A stretch of DNA of 64,000 bases. Origin: Lepidostoma basale. Its lineage: Eukaryota; Arthropoda; Insecta; Trichoptera; Lepidostomatidae. The stretch covers positions 1,327,084-1,391,083 of the forward strand of contig JAHDVF020001222.1 of assembly GCA_022606425.2 (NCBI GenBank). The letters run 5' to 3'. Positions within the stretch are counted from its first letter, which is position 1, and each line of letters begins with the position of its first letter. Positions 1-12,769 of the stretch are shown here, in pieces. The notes under the pieces were generated by a model that had not been told where the DNA came from, made no database searches, and saw only the letters and a program-made list of their open reading frames with translations. The translations under genes and the position numbers were made by a program.

Positions 1-408
1 ATCTTTTTTTTTTTGTTTCACCATATAAAAAGTTTAAATAATATTTGTTTTTTTTAGTGTTTATTAGTAAAATAAGTGTTAAAAAACTCACTACCTCAAA
101 GGTGAATGCTTAAACATGAGAAATTATAAAATAAAATCATTCTTAAAATATTTATAGTTCAATTACTAATATTACATACAATTTCAGCAACTTTATTTAA
201 TAGAAGAATAATACCAAAGATTTCTTTCAGTAGAATTTTATATTTACTTCAATCTCGGTACTAAGCTTAGCACTTATATTACGAAAAAAAGACCCAGAGT
301 AGGGTCTAAAAGCTGTTACTCAAGTCCTCTGGACTAGGACATGGGCGCTCTTTTCCCGAAACTACCATCTGGATTTGAATGTATTATTTTTTATATTTCT
401 TTTTACAG

Positions 409-1382
409 TAAAAATACCTGGATTGAACATGATTCTTCTGGTGATGAGGATAAAGAAAAAAACTGTAAGTTAACTTCTTGTTAATACTTAGATAGTAAGA
501 CATATTTCATTATTATTGTAGTTGCAACCCAAATCCTTTCTGAAAATGCAAACTATTTCCAATTGTTACATTATAAATCAGCAAAGTTTGAGTTTATTTA
601 TTTATAGAAACTCTTTATTATAATTTTATTGTCGATGGAATGAATTTTACCTTCAAAAACTGTTAACACATTGTTTTGGCGGCCGATTATTAGTATATTT
701 GCAATAAGAATTTGTAAGTATATTTGATGAAGAAGGACTGGTTGTCCGAAACATGTCTATGTAATTTTAATATTTTTAATGCCAGTGTTGTTTATACAAA
801 GTACATATAAAAAGAATATGATAAATAAAGCATCTACAACACAAAGTATGGCGAATATGTATAAAAAAAATCAAAATTATATGAAATATTTGTCATAATA
901 TTAATGTAAACTGCTGTTTTCTAGAACTTTTATTATATTTTAAAGGAATGACATTCCGTATTTGATAATGCCTTAGCAATTCAAAACATTTCATTCCGAT
1001 AAAATATAATAAAACTTCTTGAAAACAGATATTTTCATTCATATTTTTAAAATATTTTATTTAACAGCTATACCTGTTATATGTGTAGAATAAAGACGTT
1101 TTATTTTTCAAATGGTATATTGAAAACAATTATTAAATTATTGTATTTATTTCAACAGATGATTTCTATTTGGAAGACGAAGATTGGGAAAGCGATGATT
1201 ACTGGGACCCATCATGTAAAGATCCCGTGTGGGCTGACGCCACAACAATTTGGAATAATTTTGTTGCTCAAAAATATAAAGAATTTGGATATACAAAAGT
1301 TCCCCAGTTTCAAAATACATCCACCTCTTTTCACGCTGACTTAGTGCTGGTTCCACAACCAGGACAGTTTGATGATCCTTAA
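409..1382 (+). CDS. 3' end of an unrecognised gene (last two exons)
   Basis: Two exons, 409-464 and 1159-1382, join in frame (acceptor ttttacag, donor gtaagt, acceptor ttcaacag) and end at TAA 1380-1382. The first continues a codon from an exon upstream of the window. The visible C-terminus is about 92 residues, very acidic at first (SSGDEDKEKN, then LEDEDWESDDYWDPS) and followed by a tryptophan-rich stretch (DPVWADATTIWNNFV) and a proline/glutamine-rich end. Good splice sites and an open frame across the junction support a real gene. I do not recognise the family, and no catalytic motif is visible. The 694-bp intron holds two of the hammerhead-like repeats listed separately. Confidence 0.6.
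724..757 (+). other. Hammerhead-like motif, lone copy
   Basis: TTGATGA (724-730), a short stem GGAC/GTCC (735-738 with 744-747), GAAAC (748-752), AT, then GTC (755-757). This is the order of a hammerhead core with a minimal stem III. C3 is replaced by U, and only about 4 bp of stem I can be drawn. It lies in the intron of the unrecognised gene. Activity is unproven. Confidence 0.35.
911..1027 (+). repeat. Palindromic repeat with hammerhead-like centre, family C
   Basis: Long imperfect inverted arms (CTGTTTTCTAGAACTTTTAT on the left, the complement near 1000-1027) flank a centre reading TTTGATAATGCCTTAGCAA then CAAAACATTTC. Related copies lie at 32080-32115, 38324-38410 (-), 47440-47525, 62220-62345 and 62409-62490 (-). 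The copies share TTGATAA, a GCCTT/AAGGC stem, GAAAC, AT and GTC, which together resemble a hammerhead fold with U3-A8 in place of C3-G8. Most copies carry changes in the core. Confidence 0.5.
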
Positions 1383-3439
1383 ATGAGTTGAAGCTTTCTA
1401 ATCTAATTAGATTATGTGACATCCAATCCATGCATGGGTTTGGAACAATTTTTTTATTGGTATAATTTATTGCTTTTTCAAAAATTTATGAGTCTGATTA
1501 CTTTTAGTTATATATATTATTAATAGAGTATCAAAAGATACAAATTTTATTGAATTAAATTGCTATAATATACACTTAAATTAATGTATTGCATTCATAT
1601 AATACATTGTAATTAAACGCTTTCATTGTGCTTTCGTATGAAGCGCTTAATTTGTGATGTGGCATTATTAAAAATAATATTTAACATTTTATTTTTTGTG
1701 AAAATCAACCATTTTCACTTCTGCCGGAGTTTCATTAGGGTTACAAAAGACATTAATAATGAAATCAGAGAACAACACAATATATAAAATGGGGGGGTAG
1801 AGGGATAAGAAAAGAAAGTGTCTACGAGGTCAATTAGTATGGTAGAATGATGAGTCATGAGCATTAGGGAAATAACAATTGAGACTTTCTAATTAAAATT
1901 CTAGTGGCACACAGGGGAGTTCAATATTAAGGGGTTATTTAAAATGGGAAACATAAGTCTGATTATTTATTATGGGCAAATTATTATGAAGGGCTTCTAG
2001 ATTGTCTAATTTTAGACCTGGGGAATTTTTATGGAGCATTTTTAGGCCAGAATCTTTCAGCCAGTTGATTTCCACAAAAAATAAAGTGGTGTAAAAACAA
2101 ATAAAAGTGTCTTAATATTACTTTAATTTTAGTTTTTGTAAGACAAAAAGCTCAAGTTATATTACATGCCATATGGTGGATATTTAAAAACAATCAAATT
2201 TTGTGTTTAAATTTATTTATAAGTATAGTTTTCTTTATAGTCATTTAATTTCCAGTCATTTTTCTTTTTGCTTATTCAGCTTGTTTCTTTAATAATTTCC
2301 ATTAGTGTAGTTGGAAGTTGTTCTCTGTTGGTATTGTTTACCTGGAAATAATTACATAAACATGTTACATTTAATGTTAAGACTTCCTGCAGCGTTTAGC
2401 GTTCCTACAATCCCACCGTAAGTTAATAAGCTGCCTCTTGGTCCTAAGGGGATGTGGGAGTGAAACAAGACTAATTGCAATGAGAGCATGGTGTGACCTG
2501 ACAAAAACCTAACTTTATTTAAAATATTAGTTATTGTGTAATAAATATGTATTAAAATCATCATGTAACTCAATTATTATAATATAAATTATTACATCAT
2601 ATTAATCTATTAAGTTTTTTTTTTTAATTGACTTTATTTTTAAAAAATTTACTTTAATAACTATTAAAAATAAAAATATTTTACTTATTGTTAAGTATAT
2701 TTAATAATCAAACTTTTTTAAAATAAATTTTGAATTTTTTGAACGAAATTTTGATTCTCATATTTTCATTTGGGGTGATAAGTTGAAATGAATAACTCAT
2801 CTATTAGGAAATACATGCACTTTAAAATAATTCAGAATTAATGTTTTTTTGGTGTATATTTGTAGTGTTTTTGTTAATGTATATTTTGTCCCTTCGCTGT
2901 GATTATATTATAGAATTGATATCAATAAAATTAAATAAAATATTTATTTCTTCGTATTTTGTTATGTTTCCACGCCTTGAGGATCCCATTTCACCTGTCA
3001 GGCTTAACACCAAGTAAAACTTGCCACCGAAACCTGCAGGATTCTTTTCCATGTGGCTCTAGATCTACCTTGCTTCCTCTTCTCCCCCACATGATATGAA
3101 TCTGACACACACTAAATGATGCAGGCTGGATTTTGACAGGGCGCGGCCAATACAAAGCCATCTGCTTCAAGCAAGGTGTTCTCTGATCAGTCGTTCACCT
3201 AACATTAGCTAGGGTCAGAATACCTTAACCTCTCAAGTATTACCATTTGGAATTTTTTGGACTATTATTTATGACCATTTGGAATTTTCTAATCAAAATT
3301 TCCAAATCTCACATCTACACAACAGCACACTGCTATTGAACATTTGGAACATGAGTATTCTCAAAATTACAATGAACCGCAAAGAACCAAGAAGATCAGC
3401 AGCAAAGTAAGAAATTATAAGACTTGTGTGTGACCCATC
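1383..3439. other. Intergenic, AT-rich, with a dispersed repeat
   Basis: No gene is supported here. The stretch from about 1635 (GTATGAAGCGCTTAATTT) to about 2130 (AAATAAAGTGGTGTAAAAAC) shares both ends with a shorter repeat at 61855-62090, so it is probably another copy carrying an insertion. A block at 2990-3240 has more balanced composition and looks like an unassigned old insertion. Confidence 0.4.
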
Positions 3440-3838
3440 ATAATATATGGGATCGAGTGCAGGGCGGACACCAAAATCACAAAAAACGGGCTCAGAGTGT
3501 CAGAAAAGAAGACGCTCAGAAACATATCTGGCAAGACACTACGAGATAGAATAAGGAACTCAAGGATAAGGGAGATATGCGAGGTCGAGGATGCCTGGAT
3601 GGGGAAGGCAAAGGAGAAGATACTGGTATGCACACGTGAGAATAGATTCATCCAGACTCCCCCTCTTTGTGTTGCACGGCCAACCCCAAGGTAGACGACC
3701 CCCGGGCAGACCACCAAAGAGATGGATCGACGCTGGGAGTCGACCTCGCAGGAGGCCAATTCCTCTTAAGAAACAGGCCACAAGGTCTACACTAAGAAGA
3801 AGACAATGGAGTGCCAAACAGGCATTAGCATTGTGAAG
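3440..3838 (+). mobile_element. LINE reverse-transcriptase C-terminal fragment
   Basis: The + strand, with frameshifts and stops, encodes the typical tail of insect LINE polyproteins: a TLRDRIRNSRIREIC-type segment, then WGRQRRRYW and GRRPPGRPPKRWID. It is 5'-truncated and decayed. The same segment, from different LINE lineages, recurs about twenty times in this window. Confidence 0.75.
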
Positions 3839-4202
3839 ACCCCTGGCTTTATTAAGTTTGCTAGTGACATTCTTTTATGTGCCTCTTGAGCTCCCTATCA
3901 TTCTACCGAGTTACCATACACATGCTGGATTTGGCAGTAGTCACAAGAATGGCAGTCTCGAGCATTATTGGAGTGAGGTCGTTGTTACAAGAGAATTTTC
4001 ATTTTGTACTTTCTTTAAATTGAGGCAAATCACCTGAGCCAAGGGTAGGGTAAGCCGATGGGTTAAATTAGCACCTCACCGAGAGACTATCAGACTCAGA
4101 GCCAATATATCTAAAGAGGTTCAAAAAGTATTTCTCAAGATATGTTGTGTTCCTAAGTCCATTTCCAAAAGTTTCACAACTTTAAATCTCTAGTTAAAAA
4201 TA

Positions 4203-6857
4203 TTATTGTTCTTTTGAAACAAAACCAATTACCGTAAATAAAGTTGATGTTTTAGCAGTTCTAATAGATTCAATCAGTGGAATTGGTGTGCCTTTTGCCA
4301 CAGGAATAGTTGTTAATATAGTAACATCATTCAATCTTAAAATTTTCTTAACGCGATTGACAAATTCATAGCTGAACAGTTCCATTTTTCCAATTTCATC
4401 TAACACCACCACGCAGCCAGGAGTTAAAGTTATCTGAAAAAAATTATATGAAAATCATAAATTAGAACTAATTATACAATAAAATAAATTTATAACGAAT
4501 TTAAACATGAAGGCAAGCTATTTGGATAGAATAAAAAATAAAGTGAACAATAGTAAAATATCTAAATAATTATACGCAGTGTTGCTATTTATAGGGCTGT
4601 ATCTTTTCTAATAGTATTCTTACCTTATCAAATATTGGAAGCACAACTGATTCAAATTCTTTCACTAGTACCAAATATTTGCCAACTTTATGTTGTGTAA
4701 CTGGAACCTTCTCTCCACAATCTGGACTTCTGGCCAATTTGCCACGCGTTCCATCTAAACTGACAACATCAAATCCTATTCTAAAACCATTTTTTCTCAC
4801 TTCTTCTGTATAAAATCCCAAAACAGGTATGCAGCCATTTTTTATAGTTGTGCAGATCTTTTTTATTATTGTAGTTTTACCAATTCCTAAAAAACAGATT
4901 TAATATTTTTAGTATTTCATATTTATAGTTAGTTACGCATTTATAATCAGCTAGTTACCAAGCGACCATCATCAGGCCAGTAGTGATATATAGTATACAT
5001 GATTCGGAGTCGTGGACAATGACTCAAAGAACAACAAAGAATCTACTGGTTTGAGAATTCCTATTCTTGGGATGCTTCCTAAGAACGATGAAGATGGGAA
5101 CTTTTAGGCATAGAAGCAACCAAGAGATTCGTACGATGACCCAGTAACCTCTTATAATAGGCACTGAGAACCGGTCAGAGTAAGATCTCTATAATGGGCT
5201 AGACAGTCTAACGCATAATGTTCTGACTGATTTGGCTAGGCTGTGTGAAGCGGACTGCTGGAAGCAAAAGATGCAGGATCAAAGAGCTTAGAATAAAATC
5301 ATCAAGGAGGCTAAAACTCTTCAAGAGTTGTATGATAATAGGAAGTAAGTATATTTGTAGTATTTTTTAACTCTTAATTGGGGAGTTTGCTGATCGAAGC
5401 GTAGATTGCCTCAAATTAGGGCTATCAGCAATACAGAGATCAGATATATAGGCTGGTGCCATTGCGTGAAGTGCTTTAAAATCTGTCCAGCATAGTTTAT
5501 ACTGGATTATTTTAGGATGTTTGAGCCATTGAAGAACTTTTAGACGTTATGAAATATAAGAATTTATTGGGATACTTTTTATAAGTTGTGCTGCTACATT
5601 AAAAGCAATACCAATCAAAATCAATTTATTTAATATGTTCATACATTTTCTAAATTATACTACGGGAATTGACAGGGATAGAAGATAAAGCATTTAATTA
5701 TTAAATATAAAAATATTTGATTAAAAAATTGGTGCGAATGAAAGTGTTATGAACCAAATAATGAAAGGATCATTAAAACGGTTTGGACACGTGGAAAAAA
5801 TGAATGAAGAAAGAATGGTAAAATAAAGTATACTAGAAGAATATTAGTATTATTATTAATTGTATATACTAGAAAAAGACCGAGAAAAATGTGGCAAGAT
5901 CAAATAAATCAAATATTGAATGTCGGAGACGTGAGGAGTCGGACGTGCGTGCATGACACAAGTATGAATGTTGAGGAAGCAAAAGAATTATGACAGAAAA
6001 GAAAAGTGCGGCAGTCCATTCATTCTGCCTACCCTTTCAGAGGGACGGCGTGATGTTTAGTTAGTTGAATTCAAACCATCTTAAGTGACCCTTTCTTTAT
6101 TTAAACATGAAACAAATGGATGAGGGAAGAATGGTTAAAAGTATATATATACAAATAGTTTTAATAGAAAAATAATTTAAGGAATTTGGCATGACCAAAT
6201 TAATAAAATACTAAAACTCGGCCATGTTCGAAGTCGGAAAAATCTATGAGTGTGCTGTAACTATGTATGAATCCAGAGGAATATCGAGAGGTATGTCAGG
6301 ATAGAACAATATAGCAATCCATCCTTCCCCTCCAAAGAAACAGTTTGATGGTTAGTTGTTAGCTAATATTTAATTCATTGTGGTAAAGCCATAATAATAA
6401 AATTGTGTACTGGAGCAATATATCTTAAAAGATTAGAATAATCTTCAACCATCAATCACATGATAAGATATATATATATAGATTAAAATTTCAGTTAGTC
6501 AGCACGCCTGTACATTTTTAAAATAAATTTAAAAACAATGTGATTAATCATAACAAAACAATTTAATATGATTAAGTTTTTTTTGCAGTTTAATTGTTAA
6601 AAAAATCTAATAAAATATTCTATGAATTAATATAAAGATAGATTATTTACAATTAATTACATTTCTTGTCATGTACATAAAGTTCAACTATAATTTCTGA
6701 TGTAAACCAGACAAACAAATTATTGTTTTTCTAACTAACTAATATTATTTATAACTAATAATATGTTTTTCTTATTTACTCAATAAAAAAATAAGGTTAT
6801 TAAATTACCAGGAGGGCCGGTCAGTACCAAGCGTTTTTTGAACTCAATTGATGCCAT
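4203..6857 (-). CDS. NTPCR: NTPCR, nucleoside-triphosphatase (THEP1 family)
   Basis: Three exons on the minus strand: 6857-6809, 4886-4624 and 4433-4203. Together they give 543 nt, or 180 residues; the human protein has about 190. The enzyme hydrolyses nucleoside triphosphates to diphosphates. Visible motifs are Walker A GPPGIGKT (residues 14-21), GFYTEEVR, RIGFDVVSLDGTRG and Walker B VVVLDEIGKMELFS with D116 and E117, all characteristic of the THEP1/NTPCR family. Intron phases are 1 and 0, and every site is GT-AG. The ATG follows an acceptor-like ttttcag directly, so a 5' UTR intron is possible. It is divergent from ECHS1. Intron 1 (1.9 kb) has been invaded by LINE fragments. Confidence 0.95.
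4990..6350 (+). mobile_element. Decayed LINE fragments inside NTPCR intron 1
   Basis: There are three segments, antisense to the host gene. 4990-5310 encodes a frame-broken DSESWTMTQRTTKNLL-like reverse-transcriptase tail. 5750-6060 encodes GSLKRFGHVEKMNEERM, then RPRKMWQDQINQIL, and ends with a GGACGGCGTGATG-type 3' tail. 6110-6350 is a more decayed copy of the same tail. The second and third match the better preserved copy at 46210-46730. Confidence 0.7.
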
Positions 6858-7386
6858 CTGAAAATAAACATCGTGAAATAATGTTCATAATTTGAAAAAT
6901 AAAAATAATAAACTTCCGATAGCACTTTAATAGATCAATCGTAATAATTGAGGTTAATCACGTAAAACGCGATCTACGTGATAGAAAATGGAATGACAGG
7001 AATAAGGTGTTCAAACATGAAAGAAGTTAGATGTTAAATGCATATTACTAAAGAGATGTAAGATTGTCCATCCTCTGGTTCACGTTACGCAGGTATGCAA
7101 GTACGGACTCTGTTGTTTGTTTTGACAGCAAATCAAAAGCAACAAATGTGTATGCATATGTTATTAAAAAAAACTTTAAATTTTAATCTGCATACGTATT
7201 ATTATTTGCTTCATCGCATATATGTATTTACTCCAATGTGTTGGCCAGCGCGCTTCCATCCCAGAGTCTAAAGTCCTTATTTGTTGAATAATAATCCAAC
7301 GAGTGATATGAATAGTTGTATAATTCAACTCTAGATTCAGTTAGTGATTGAACTTCCAGCGGGCGACATACTTTGTGTTGGTTAAC
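6858..7386. promoter_or_regulatory. Probable shared promoter of NTPCR and ECHS1
   Basis: The start codons of NTPCR (-) and ECHS1 (+) are 529 bp apart and point away from each other, so both promoters must lie here unless a 5' UTR intron extends either gene. I see no clear TATA box or initiator. The call rests on geometry alone. Confidence 0.5.
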
Positions 7387-10300
7387 ATGTCTAGCACTTC
7401 AATTATTCGTATTCTTATAGGAAAATCCTTAACTGGATCTTCTGTAAGATACTTTCCTTCAGCAGCTTTCAATCAGGGGAAGTTTTACAGCACAGGTAAT
7501 TAATTAAAGCGTTTTATTATCACAATATTATTCACCCATATTTATCATTTATAGAACCGGTATGTAGCAAAGTGTTGGCGTGTTTTATTCTTACCTACGT
7601 AGTGTTTTTGTACGCAAGATAACACAGCATAAATTGTAATAAAGCACTACATATCACACATGCTGTCATAACATTTTTGTGTGGCTTTTTTTAGCACATT
7701 CTATTTCACATTTTTTTCAAGCTATGAATTTTTAAAATCAGAATCTGATCCGATTCGACCTGTCAAAATAATGTTTTTTTTTTATCCTTTAATTTCTCTG
7801 ACGACTATAAATAGTTAAGGTTTGTTGGGTTTGTAGAACCTACATTACGGTTAATGTGTATATTTTCCTTATTAGAAATTAATTAAAATATATTTTATTT
7901 GACAGAATACGAAAACACAAACATTGTCTAGGTACTTGAAATATTATCCATCGACTCGAGCATTTTGTCCTAAGAGAACTTATTTTTTACTTTATTATTT
8001 TTATAACTCTTTTTTCAGCACCAAGCTATGAATTTATCAAGACGGAAGTAACAGGGGAAAAGAAAAATATTGCATTGATCACGCTCAATCGGCCCAAAGC
8101 ACTAAACGCTCTTAACAATGGATTGATGACAGAAGTTGGAGATGCAATTGAACATTTCGACAAAGATTCCAGCATCCATACTCTCATTATCACTGGTTTG
8201 TTATTTTTTCTCTCAATTAATTATGTATTGAAGAAACGAAAGTCTTGTTTGGTTAAGGAATTGGGTAGGTATGCATTTCTTAATTTTCAAAAAAAATCAT
8301 TTATTCTAATAAGTATTTTATTCTAGCTATTTGTATTACTTTCTATATATTTTCACAATACTAATTATATATCAAATTTAGTTTTAATTCGCGTAAATGA
8401 AAAACAAAAAATAACCTGTAATCTGTAAATTCTAAAGATAGATACTAAATCCTGATATGTTGTTTGAAATTTATTACCTTAAAAAATAAAGTTTTTTTTT
8501 CAGTTACCATGCCCAAAATATCACACGGATGCTGCTGAAATATTTGTTATTTTTATCATTTCTTATCTTTGAAGACCACCAGTACACAAAGCAATTTTGA
8601 TCTCTCAAAAACATCTTATGTAATGGATGAAATTTATTAGTCCGGGAAAAATAAACAATTTTGTTTTTATACATTGCAACCAACTACTACTTTCATGCAT
8701 ATATTTAATAAGAAGACATTAAATAAAGTTCTGTCATCATAGAGAGTCTGTAGATTGAATAGTCTACTCAAAGTCGTCATAATGTTGTAGAAGAAGTTTG
8801 GTATATCAAGAAGGATATGCCTGTCAGTCTATTCTCTCTGCCACCTCTCTCAAATAGTCAATGAAAATTTTTATTTATATGTGATGGTTAATCAGCTTTA
8901 TCAAATATTATATTTTTTTTTTATTGGGTTGCAGGAAATGAAAAGGCATTTGCTGCTGGTGCTGATATTAAGGAGATGCAAAACCATACTTATGCAGACT
9001 GCATAAGGGGTAATTTCCTAGCACATTGGGGCAAAGTTGCACAATGCTCGAAACCCATCATTGCTGCTGTCAATGGATTTGCTGTATGTTAAATGTATTT
9101 TTCTCAATTTTATTATTATACTTTCAGATTATATATAAATGAACAACATTTTGTGAATCGTATGAGCATCAATTTTCTTTAATCTCGCACTGATAAATAC
9201 ATATGTATTACTTTTTTTTATAAACTGCATTTACATTTTGGAATTTTATAATTATGATTTTTCTTACAAATAATGAAAAAAATCTGTTATAATTAATTAA
9301 ATTTCATACTTACTTCAACTCTTCTCGTTATCTGAAATTAACTAGCTTGATTTATTTATTGTTTCTTGAACAATGGTGAATTACCTCCACATTCAATATT
9401 TTGTATTGATGAAAAGATCAATTTTCTGGAAATTTTGTTATATTTATTGGAATTACCTATTTCACCTTGTTAGGGCATTATGATTTGATATGGTTTATCT
9501 AGCATTTTCCGTTCCTAATTTATTTAAAATAAACACTTTAAAAATGGACATAGCCTTACATATATTTTTAATGAAAGAATTGAAAAAAAATATATCAATT
9601 TTTTTTTTCAATTGCAGTGTTTCTTAACCTTTTAAATGAGCCGCACCCCTTTAAATCTGAAAATATGTCTCCGCACCCCATTGAAAAATGTATTTCACCA
9701 TAGCATTTAATTCATTTATCTATTTTAGATTTTAAAAATCCACTTCTTGATAATGTGTAAATAAGCAATATTTTTTTTTAATTTTGCAAGTATTTACTTA
9801 CCTAATTTGGATTAGTATAGTCTGTGACAAGTCTTTATAAGTTGATATGTAAAGACACGATTCACGCAATCAATCATGTTTCAATTGATAGATAGATAAA
9901 ATATAGATAATGTGTAACAGTATTTTTAATATTTGGTGTACTATAAACGTTATAGGAGACATCTCTTATTCGAAATGTTTTCACCCTGACAAGGAGGTGG
10001 TATTGCAGAAAAGATTGGGAATCAATGCTCTAGAAAATGTTGACCACTTGCAAGATTAGACTGTATTCATGGTTGTTAATTTGCAAATAATTAAATTTTA
10101 TAAATTTCCAGCTGGGCGGTGGGTGTGAGCTGGCTATGATGTGTGACATTATATATGCTGGAGACAAAGCCAAGTTCGGTCAACCGGAGATCGCTATCGG
10201 GACAATACCCGGGGCCGGGGGCACCCAGAGACTCACAAGAGTAGTTGGGAAATCCAGTGCCATGGAGATCTGTCTCACTGGCAATTTTATCAATGCGCAA

Positions 10301-11814
10301 GAAGCCCAGGCCATGGGTGAGAAAATGTTTTCTAACCGTAAATAATGAAAATAAAATAGAAAATTCCTTTATAATATGTATTTAAATTAATTCTAATTGA
10401 TTTTATGGCTTCATCCGGTTTTGGAAACTCGCTGCCATCTTCTGATCTGGTATGGACCAGAGAATGGACCAGCTATGGAAGCCTGTTGAAGCCATAAAAT
10501 CAAGTAGAATTAAACTAAATATATAGTATTTCACTAGAGACGCTCAAAGTTTGTTAGGTTATAGGGATCATGTTATTAAAGTGGAAATTATGTTGGAAAA
10601 TTAGGTGACTTAATCGCTCGTGTATTTAAGGCCGTGCCAGACTGTTGTAAACAAGCCCTCCACATCAGTCTCCATCGGCAGTTTACAACAGTGTAAACAC
10701 TTGTTTGCAACAAAAATTCGTTTGACCTTCAGCAACCTCTGTGGATGGACGCACGTTGTAAACTGCGTGTGGATGCCGCCATTGTAAAAATGTATTTCAC
10801 AGTGAAGACGCTTGTTGTAAACCTCGCTAAGGGCAGGTGCGCAGCGGCATCCGTGGAGAAAATAAGTTATCAGTGAATTTACTGAACTGCATAGGGACCT
10901 GCCCTCTCTTTGGGACCTATCTTCTGAAACATATATTATAAGGTGACTAATAGTCTTTCTTCGGCAGAAACAGCCTGCCTCAGATGCGTATTTTTTTTGG
11001 TTATGAATGGCCTCACCATTTCTAACAACTCATAGAATGTTTTCTTTTCCATTCTGAAGAAGTTGCGCAGGTCATCAAAATCAGTAGATTCATTAAATTT
11101 AGATGACTAAGTTTTATTCTTTCCTTAAGCCAACGCTTTATCCATATTGTTTTTTTTTTTTTTCATTTTTCTCCTCACTTGCGCACCTAAGTGCTAATGC
11201 CACGCCAACTTCTTGGAGTTTAGGTAGGTAAGGAGCCATATCGCAATGCGTGCTTCCAAATAAAGAGTCGACAGCACACTGAGGTGGGAGCCTTGTTGTA
11301 AATCAGTGTGGACGCAAACACCAACTGTGGGTGTCACCACCAAGGTGACCCCTGTTGGATGCTTGTTTACAATAGTCTGGCACGGCCTTTATTTTGTGTT
11401 TTTTAATCATTAAGTTTTTATTTATTATCAAAATGTAATTTCAGGATTAGTAAGCAAAGTTTTCCCAGCGGATCAGTTGCTGGCAGAAACTATCAAACTC
11501 GGTGATAAAATTGGGTCCCACTCCCCTCTGATAGTGAAGTTGGCCAAGGAGTCGGTAAATAGAGCATACGAGACTACCCTGCAAGAAGGATTGCTCTTTG
11601 AAAAAAAACTCTTCCATGGTACTTTTGCCACGGTGAGTAGGAAATTTGATAAATTAGTTAATGTCATTCTTTTTTTGTAAAATACACATCAAAAATCAAT
11701 TCCTTGTTTTGATTTTTTAATGTATTGTATTTTATTTTCAAATTGCAGAAAGACCGTCAAGAAGGAATGACTGCATTTATCGAGAAGAGGCCCCCTAATT
11801 TCACCAGTAACTAA
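7387..11814 (+). CDS. ECHS1: Enoyl-CoA hydratase, mitochondrial (short chain)
   Basis: Six exons: 7387-7495, 8019-8195, 8935-9083, 10112-10316, 11445-11632 and 11749-11814. They total 894 nt, or 297 residues (human 290). The enzyme hydrates 2-trans-enoyl-CoA in mitochondrial beta-oxidation and valine breakdown. The first roughly 35 residues are basic and hydroxyl-rich without acids, fitting a mitochondrial presequence. The oxyanion-hole segment [10 protein letters not shown] is at 101-110. The catalytic glutamates are E151 ([11 protein letters not shown]) and E171 ([19 protein letters not shown]), with the family's 20-residue spacing. All junctions are GT-AG and in frame. A polyadenylation-type AATAAA lies near 11957. 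Intron 3 holds a hAT-like remnant and intron 4 a Harbinger derivative. Confidence 0.97.
9616..10030. mobile_element. Degenerate hAT-like insertion in ECHS1 intron 3
   Basis: The left end CAGTGTTTCTTAACCTTTT is of the kind common in hAT elements, and the right end (GATTGGGAATCAATGCT) is its imperfect complement. No 8-bp target duplication can be seen and no coding trace is left, so this rests on the ends alone. Confidence 0.35.
10629..11388 (-). mobile_element. Non-autonomous PIF/Harbinger element in ECHS1 intron 4
   Basis: This 760-bp element has 28-bp terminal inverted repeats with one mismatch (starting AGGCCGTGCCAGAC) and a TTA duplication at 10626-10628 and 11389-11391. Between them, on the minus strand around 11105-10930, lies a transposase remnant: [20 protein letters not shown], then VRPFI, THLRQA and [10 protein letters not shown] before a stop. 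This is the N-terminal signature of Harbinger transposases. The DDE core is missing. Internal TTGTAAAC repeats are frequent. Confidence 0.85.
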
Positions 11815-12769
11815 GATATAAGGAAAATCATATTTTACTAGCTGTTATTTTTTTATGTGTACATAATTATTTTTATGTGCTTTGAATTATAAAATCTCAA
11901 TTGCATTTAGCTTTTCTCATTGTCTTAGAGATATATATACAAATATTTTTTCCTCTAATAAATACAGATGAATTTTTTTAAGTGTTTTTTAATTACAATC
12001 TCTTTCCATCCTTTTCTGCTCATGATGTTATCTGCTATCTAGAATACATTAAAAACTGGTGACCTGGTAACAAAATTTACATGATGCAATAATTATAATT
12101 AAGGAGTAAAGTTAAGATGATGCTATGCTATTGAAAAGAACTAGGCTAGCACTATCAATGATAATTTATTAAACATCAGGTGTTGAGCTCCGTGAAAGAG
12201 AATTAGTGTAATTTATATAATAGGATAAAAAAAATCGTTCTCCGAAGATGAAGGCGTAAAACCTTCGAAACATGTTGAGAAAAATATAGTCAAAAGTGGA
12301 AAAAATAGTGTAATCTTTCTTCGGAATTAAAATTGAGAAAAGTGATTGCATCATTAGTATGTCTTCGTGTCTTTCTACTAGCAACAACATAATATACTCT
12401 TCAATCTTATGTATTAGTTGTCAGTTCAGTTCAATTTTCATTAAAATGTGCACGAACTTTTTGACTGGCCTGATACAAATAAAAATTATATATTTTTGTT
12501 AAATTAACTGCACTGATTGTCTATGGTTCAAAGAGATTGCCATATATAATGTTTTTGAAAGAGAAACGAAGGTAATCGTACTGATATAGCCATGTTTCAT
12601 GGCATAATAAGTGAGATTGCACTAGACAAATTTTACATGACCGAAAAGGCGTTTTCTCTCTGGAGGCTTGTTTGATCTTAGTTAAGTTTAATTTTAATTA
12701 GTGATAAGATTATGAAAGACAATTTAAAAACAATAATAGTGATAGTGACAATTCTGTGAGTGAAAAAAA
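11815..12769. other. Intergenic with one hammerhead-like repeat
   Basis: This covers the ECHS1 3' UTR and AT-rich spacer. It contains the family A hammerhead-like copy at 12238-12281 (TTCTC, then a damaged core, GAAGG/CCTTC stem, GAAAC, AT, GTT, GAGAA). No gene is supported. Confidence 0.4.

Noticed and set aside
2290..2573. Minus-strand frames (73 codons at 2573-2352 and a 22-codon frame to a stop at about 2290) that could form a terminal exon pair
   Set aside because: No usable donor joins them, the sequence between is too short for an intron, and no motif is recognisable.
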